A stretch of DNA of 9,937 nt from an uncultured Alistipes sp. GTDB taxonomy: Bacteria > Bacteroidota > Bacteroidia > Bacteroidales > Rikenellaceae. The position numbers and the translations under genes are program-made. Below, one piece after another: positions 6,541 through 9,937 of this stretch. The stretch covers positions 1 to 9,937 of the forward strand of contig CAJGEC010000038.1 of NCBI GenBank assembly GCA_904502285.1. The letters are read 5' to 3'. Each line of letters begins with the position of its first letter. The first letter of the stretch is position 1. Under the pieces are notes generated by a model. The model had not been told where the DNA came from. It searched no databases and saw only the letters and a list, made by a program, of their open reading frames with translations.

Positions 6541-8016
6541 ATGTCTTTTATTGATGAAAGGGTACTGCCAACAGGTCTCACATTCGATGATGTGTTGCTC
6601 GTACCAGCCTATTCCGAGGTTCTGCCTCGTGAGGTATCGACAGTAGGTCGATTCTCTCGTAATATCACACTCAACATACCCATTGTGTCTGCTGCTATGG
6701 ATACAGTGACGGAGGCAACTCTCGCCATAGCCCTCGCTCGCGAAGGTGGTATAGGTGTGGTGCATAAGAATATGTCTATCGCTGCGCAGGCAGCACACGT
6801 ACGTCGTGTGAAGCGCGCTGAGAGCGGTATGATTTACGATCCTGTAACTATCCGCAAGGAGAACACCGTGGGCGATGCCCTCAACCTTATGCAGGAGAAC
6901 AAGATCGGTGGTATCCCCGTGGTTGATGATCAGGGTATGCTCATCGGTATCGTGACCAACCGCGACCTCCGCTTCCAGAGTGATATGGAGCGTAAGATCG
7001 AGGAGGTTATGACCAAGGAGAATATCGTGACTACACACGAGACAGACCTCAAGTCTGCTGCCGAGGTATTGCTTGCAAACAAGATTGAGAAGCTCCCAGT
7101 TGTGGACAACAACGGCAAACTCATCGGCCTTATCACCTATCGCGACATCACCAAACTCAAGGACAACCCTAACGCTTGTAAGGATGCTAAGGGTCGTCTC
7201 CGCGTTGCTGCAGGTATCGGCATCACCCCAGATGCTATGGATCGCGTAGCAGCATTGGTTGCTGAGGAGGTAGATGCTGTAGTTTTGGACTCTGCACACG
7301 GCCACACCAAGGGCGTTGTAGACCTTCTCCGCAAGATTAAGGAGACCTATCCTCACCTCGACGTTGTTGTGGGTAACATCGCAACTGCCGAGGCTGCTAA
7401 ATATCTTATCGAGAATGGTGCCGACGGTATCAAGGTAGGTATCGGTCCAGGCTCAATCTGTACCACTCGTATTATCGCTGGTGTCGGTGTGCCACAGCTC
7501 TCGGCTATCTACGCTGCTTCGACAGAGGCAAAGAAGGCGGGTGTGCCTATCATCGCTGACGGTGGCTTGCGCTACTCAGGTGATATTGTCAAGGCTTTGG
7601 CTGCTGGTGGTAACTGCGTTATGGTTGGCTCTATGTTCGCAGGTACAGAGGAGTCTCCAGGCGAGACCATCATCTACAACGGCCGTAAGTTCAAGGCTTA
7701 CCGCGGTATGGGTTCTATCGACGCTATGAAGGCTGGCTCGGCAGACCGCTACTTCCAGAAGGGCTCTGAGGGCAACATTATGAAGCTCGTGCCAGAGGGT
7801 ATCGTGGGCCGTGTTCCTTTCAAGGGCAAACTTGCTGAGACTGTCTACCAGCTCGTAGGTGGCATCCGTGCAGGTATGGGTTACTGCGGTGCGAAGGATA
7901 TCGAGACTTTGCAGCAGGCTCGTTTCATCCGCATCACTTCGAGCGGTGTGACCGAGAACCACCCACACGACATCACCATCACAAGTGAGACTCCTAACTA
8001 CTCACGTGGTGAGTAA
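6541..8016 (+). CDS. guaB: Inosine-5'-monophosphate dehydrogenase
   Basis: Cytosolic enzyme oxidising IMP to XMP with NAD+, the first committed and usually rate-limiting step to GMP. At 491 residues it is the normal bacterial length. The TIM-barrel catalytic domain opens with 'TFDDVLLVPAYSEVLP'. A Bateman module of two CBS domains is inserted at about 93-205 ('GGIPVVDDQGMLIGIVTNRD', 'KLPVVDNNGKLIGLITYRD'), which in this family binds purine nucleotides and controls assembly and activity. The catalytic loop 'GPGSICTTR' holds the nucleophile Cys307; 'GGLRYSGDI' follows for IMP phosphate binding, then 'YRGMGS' (387-392) and the flap Arg403-Tyr404 in 'ADRYFQ', and 'PEG' at 418-420. The start fits the conserved N-terminus; only an A/T-rich region precedes it. 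guaA follows after 30 nt, so the two are very likely co-transcribed from the promoter at 6358-6389. Confidence 0.98.
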   Translation: MSFIDERVLPTGLTFDDVLLVPAYSEVLPREVSTVGRFSRNITLNIPIVSAAMDTVTEATLAIALAREGGIGVVHKNMSIAAQAAHVRRVKRAESGMIYDPVTIRKENTVGDALNLMQENKIGGIPVVDDQGMLIGIVTNRDLRFQSDMERKIEEVMTKENIVTTHETDLKSAAEVLLANKIEKLPVVDNNGKLIGLITYRDITKLKDNPNACKDAKGRLRVAAGIGITPDAMDRVAALVAEEVDAVVLDSAHGHTKGVVDLLRKIKETYPHLDVVVGNIATAEAAKYLIENGADGIKVGIGPGSICTTRIIAGVGVPQLSAIYAASTEAKKAGVPIIADGGLRYSGDIVKALAAGGNCVMVGSMFAGTEESPGETIIYNGRKFKAYRGMGSIDAMKAGSADRYFQKGSEGNIMKLVPEGIVGRVPFKGKLAETVYQLVGGIRAGMGYCGAKDIETLQQARFIRITSSGVTENHPHDITITSETPNYSRGE

Positions 8017-8046
8017 CAAAATATGCCATAATCAAACAAAAGATTT

Positions 8047-9576
8047 ATGACAGAGAAAATTATAATCATAGATTTTGGATCACAGTACACCCAGCTCATC
8101 GCACGTCGTATTCGTGAGATGCAGGTATATTGCGAGATCCACCCATTCAACAACCCTCCACAGCTCGACGAGAGCGTGCGAGGTGTAATCCTCTCTGGTT
8201 CACCTCGCTCAGTACGTGAGGAGGGTGCGCCACGCTTCAACCTCGATGCTATCAAGGGCAAGATGCCACTCTTGGGCGTATGCTACGGTGCGCAGTACCT
8301 CGCACACTTCTTCGGTGGCAAGGTAGAGGCCTCTCCAAGCCGCGAGTACGGTCGCGCACGTATGCAGGTTAAGGATGAGAACGACCCACTTATGAAGTCG
8401 TTGTCTAAGGAGTCGCAGGTGTGGATGTCGCACGGCGACACCATCACCACAATTCCTGAGGGCTACAACATTATCGCTTCGACCGAGGATGTTGCCGTTG
8501 CTGCCTACCGCATCGCTGGCGAAGAGACCTGGGGTATCCAGTTCCACCCTGAGGTTTACCATAGCGAGGAGGGCTTCACAATGATTCAGAACTTCGTTGT
8601 AGGCATCTGCGGTTGCGAGCAGTCGTGGACTCCTGCCAGCTTCGTGGAGAGCACCGTGGAGCAGCTCAAGGCTCAGTTGGGCGACGACAAGGTTGTCCTC
8701 GGACTTTCGGGCGGTGTAGACTCATCGGTTGCTGCGATGTTGTTGCACAAGGCCATTGGCAAGAACCTCTACTGTATCTTCGTGGACTCAGGCCTCTTGC
8801 GTAAGGATGAGTTCTCTGAGGTATTGGAGTCATACCGCGGTATGGGCCTCAATGTCAAGGGTGTTGATGCTTCGGAGAAGTTCTTGGGCGACTTGGCAGG
8901 TGTCACAGACCCTGAGACTAAGCGTAAAATTATCGGTAGAGACTTCGTCGAGGTCTTCGACGCTGAGGCACAGCAGTTGCAGGGCGTGAAGTGGCTCGGC
9001 CAGGGCACTATCTACCCTGACGTAGTGGAGTCGGCACAGGTGAACGGCACTGCCGTAGTCATCAAGTCGCACCACAACGTAGGTGGTCTGCCAGAGAAGA
9101 TGGGCCTCAAGGTTGTAGAGCCTTTGCGCCTCTTGTTCAAGGATGAGGTACGCCGTGTAGGTCGCTCTATGGGTATGAGCGACAAGCTTATCAACCGCCA
9201 CCCATTCCCAGGTCCAGGTCTTGCAATCCGCATCCTTGGCGAGATCACTCGCGAGAAGGTTGAGATCTTGCAGAACGTAGATAAGATCTATCTCGACATC
9301 CTTCGTGAGACTGGCTGGTACGATAAGATTTGGCAGGCTGGTGCTATCCTACTGCCTGTGCAGAGCGTAGGTGTTATGGGTGACGAGCGCACTTACGAGC
9401 GTTGCGTAGCCTTGCGCGCCGTGCAGTCTACTGATGGTATGACAGCCGACTGGGTACACATCCCATACGAGATTTTGGCTCGTCTCTCAAACGAGATTAT
9501 TAATAAGGTACGTGGCGTAAACCGCGTAGTCTATGATATTTCGTCAAAGCCACCAGCAACAATTGAGTGGGAGTAG
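8047..9576 (+). CDS. guaA: GMP synthase (glutamine-hydrolysing)
   Basis: Converts XMP to GMP using ATP and ammonia released from glutamine, completing the branch begun by guaB. 509 residues, standard length. The class I glutamine amidotransferase domain (about 4-190) shows 'GSQYTQLIARRIRE', the oxyanion-region 'ILSGSP', the nucleophile Cys79 in 'GVCYGAQ', and His167/Glu169 in 'GIQFHPEV', so the triad is complete. The ATP pyrophosphatase domain (about 205-385) has the PP-loop 'SGGVDSS' (221-227), 'FVDSGLLR' and 'IKSHHNVGGLPE'. The C-terminal dimerisation domain starts around 'RHPFPGPGLAIRI' (384-396) and ends in the conserved 'KPPATIEWE'. The start is supported by 'KIIIIDFGSQYTQLI', which begins at residue 4. 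No Shine-Dalgarno sequence is seen, only an A-rich upstream stretch. Confidence 0.98.
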   Translation: MTEKIIIIDFGSQYTQLIARRIREMQVYCEIHPFNNPPQLDESVRGVILSGSPRSVREEGAPRFNLDAIKGKMPLLGVCYGAQYLAHFFGGKVEASPSREYGRARMQVKDENDPLMKSLSKESQVWMSHGDTITTIPEGYNIIASTEDVAVAAYRIAGEETWGIQFHPEVYHSEEGFTMIQNFVVGICGCEQSWTPASFVESTVEQLKAQLGDDKVVLGLSGGVDSSVAAMLLHKAIGKNLYCIFVDSGLLRKDEFSEVLESYRGMGLNVKGVDASEKFLGDLAGVTDPETKRKIIGRDFVEVFDAEAQQLQGVKWLGQGTIYPDVVESAQVNGTAVVIKSHHNVGGLPEKMGLKVVEPLRLLFKDEVRRVGRSMGMSDKLINRHPFPGPGLAIRILGEITREKVEILQNVDKIYLDILRETGWYDKIWQAGAILLPVQSVGVMGDERTYERCVALRAVQSTDGMTADWVHIPYEILARLSNEIINKVRGVNRVVYDISSKPPATIEWE

Positions 9577-9579
9577 TCT

Positions 9580-9706
9580 TTTAGCGTGATAGCGGCGCAT
9601 CAGCGACGCTTCAATCAAAGCCCTGAATGGAATGTACGCCAAGTACTATCTATCCATCCAGGGCTTTCTCATGTCAGCGCCACTGCTACACCACCCTGAC
9701 GCTAAA
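9580..9706. repeat. 127-bp nested inverted-repeat (near-palindromic) element after guaA
   Basis: Three nested complementary arms are visible. The outer arms are TTTAGCGT (9580-9587) and ACGCTAAA (9699-9706), perfect. The middle arms are TAGC-GGCGC (9590-9598) and GCGCC-(ACT)-GCTA (9677-9688), perfect apart from a 3-nt insertion. The inner arms are at 9617-9631 and 9653-9667, with 14 of 15 pairs. The loop itself holds GTAC (9634-9637) and GTAC (9643-9646), which can pair with each other. No protein frame is supported. It starts 4 nt after the guaA stop. It could be a terminator, a stable small RNA, or a REP/MITE-like intergenic repeat; copy number in the genome would decide. Confidence 0.7.
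9617..9667 (+). terminator. Likely bidirectional terminator hairpin of guaBA
   Basis: AAAGCCCTGAATGGA pairs with TCCATCCAGGGCTTT at 14 of 15 positions around a 21-nt loop. The A-tract / GC stem / T-tract layout is that of a bidirectional intrinsic terminator, though the T-tract is only TTTCTC. It sits 40 nt after the guaA stop and forms the core of the larger nested structure. Confidence 0.5.
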
Positions 9707-9759
9707 CAGGTCCTAACCAAATAATTTTCTGCATAGGATTCTTGCTTTTTACACTATAT

Positions 9760-9783
9760 ATTCTTGCAATGTCCCGCAAGAGT
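9760..9783. repeat. Small hairpin ATTCTTGC / GCAAGAGT with an extra direct copy
   Basis: ATTCTTGC (9760-9767) can pair with GCAAGAGT (9776-9783), with one G-T pair, around an 8-nt loop. A second copy of ATTCTTGC lies at 9738-9745 in direct orientation. The hairpin ends where the -33 region of the next promoter begins, so it may be an operator-like dyad or a weak terminator. Apart from this, 9707-9759 shows nothing recognisable. Confidence 0.35.
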
Positions 9784-9915
9784 GTTGTTCGTTTCGGAAA
9801 ATATTTTTAATTTTGTAGTGCTATTGGATAAATAGCAGACATATTGAAAGTGTTTTCGATGTCCTAAAATGGAAATGTGGAAGTTTTCAAGACAGTAGGA
9901 TGACGAACAGCACTC
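9780..9915. repeat. Imperfect 13-bp inverted repeat bracketing the promoter
   Basis: GAGTGTTGTTCGT (9780-9792) and ACGAACAGCACTC (9903-9915) are inverted copies with 12 of 13 matches, 110 bp apart, and enclose the -7 box at 9808-9815. The left arm contains the putative -33 element. The layout recalls invertible promoters of gut Bacteroidota, but no recombinase gene is visible here and the right arm may lie inside a coding frame. Confidence 0.4.
9784..9815 (+). promoter_or_regulatory. Bacteroidota-type promoter for a gene beyond the window
   Basis: TAATTTTG (9808-9815) is a full match to the TAnnTTTG -7 consensus, and GTTG (9784-9787), a 3-of-4 match to TTTG, lies exactly 20 nt upstream. The extended motif GAAAAT-N5-TAATTTTGT is the same as in the guaB promoter. 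Transcription would start near 9820 and run rightwards out of the window. Confidence 0.6.
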
Positions 9916-9937
9916 ATTTCTTGTATAGCTATGTGGC
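9900..9937 (+). CDS. Possible start of a further gene, 3' partial
   Basis: ATG at 9900 opens a frame that stays open for the 12 full codons to the window end (MTNSTHFLYSYV), about 80 nt downstream of the expected transcription start of the promoter at 9784-9815. Earlier ATGs in this leader close within a few codons. An ATG at 9931 in another frame, after the same ATAGCT that precedes the guaB start, is an alternative. Too short to identify a product. Confidence 0.3.
   Translation, partial: MTNSTHFLYSYV

Noticed and set aside
6502..7356. 284-codon open frame on the minus strand over the 5' half of guaB
   Set aside because: It is fully antisense to a textbook IMP dehydrogenase and its translation has no recognisable domain; the openness follows from guaB codon use.
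7576..7968. 130-codon minus-strand frame over the 3' half of guaB
   Set aside because: Shadow of guaB with no domain or start-site support.
9738..9766. TATTCTTG (9759-9766) as an additional -7 box
   Set aside because: One mismatch to the consensus and no TTTG-like element at 19-21 nt upstream.
1..9937. CRISPR array, tRNA/rRNA genes, insertion sequence
   Set aside because: No spaced direct repeats, no tRNA or rRNA signature sequences and no transposase-like frame were seen in the window.

Overview
The window looks like chromosomal DNA from a Bacteroidota member, most likely of the order Bacteroidales. Evidence: lipoproteins with acidic residues right after the acylated Cys, PL29-N/DUF4988-type and DUF4465 domains, a beta-propeller lipoprotein paired with a TonB-dependent receptor, and two promoters that fit the Bacteroides TTTG / TAnnTTTG consensus. 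The moderate GC content might suit an Alistipes-like Rikenellaceae, but that is a guess. All genes read on the + strand.

Region 1 (1-6277) is a tight four-gene operon with gaps of 6, 1 and 12 nt; its start lies upstream of the window. In order: the 3' part of a DUF4465 surface protein with a collagen-like G-X-N stretch, a lipoprotein with three Ig/PKD-like modules and a large C-terminal domain, a BtuG-like beta-propeller lipoprotein, and a BtuB-like TonB-dependent receptor. BtuG beside BtuB is the hallmark of Bacteroides vitamin B12 (cobamide) capture: BtuG sits on the receptor as a lid and hands B12 over for TonB-driven import. The two upstream proteins are probably accessory surface factors of the same system, in the position where Bacteroides loci carry variable proteins such as BtuH. 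No cobalamin riboswitch and no btuFCD genes are visible here.

Region 2 (6278-6540) is the intergenic stretch before guaB. It holds weak terminator-like hairpins, a perfect 14-bp palindrome, a textbook Bacteroidota promoter, and a leader of about 145 nt. The leader can fold into a long imperfect hairpin with a C(UUCG)G loop and contains a 23-codon reading frame with an ideal Shine-Dalgarno sequence.

Region 3 (6541-9576) is guaB-guaA, the two-step GMP branch (IMP to XMP to GMP), both intact with all key catalytic motifs.

Region 4 (9577-9937) has a 127-bp nested inverted-repeat structure after guaA that is a likely terminator or repeat element, then a second promoter sharing an extended motif with the guaB promoter, a 12/13-bp inverted repeat bracketing that promoter, and possibly the first codons of another gene running off the window.
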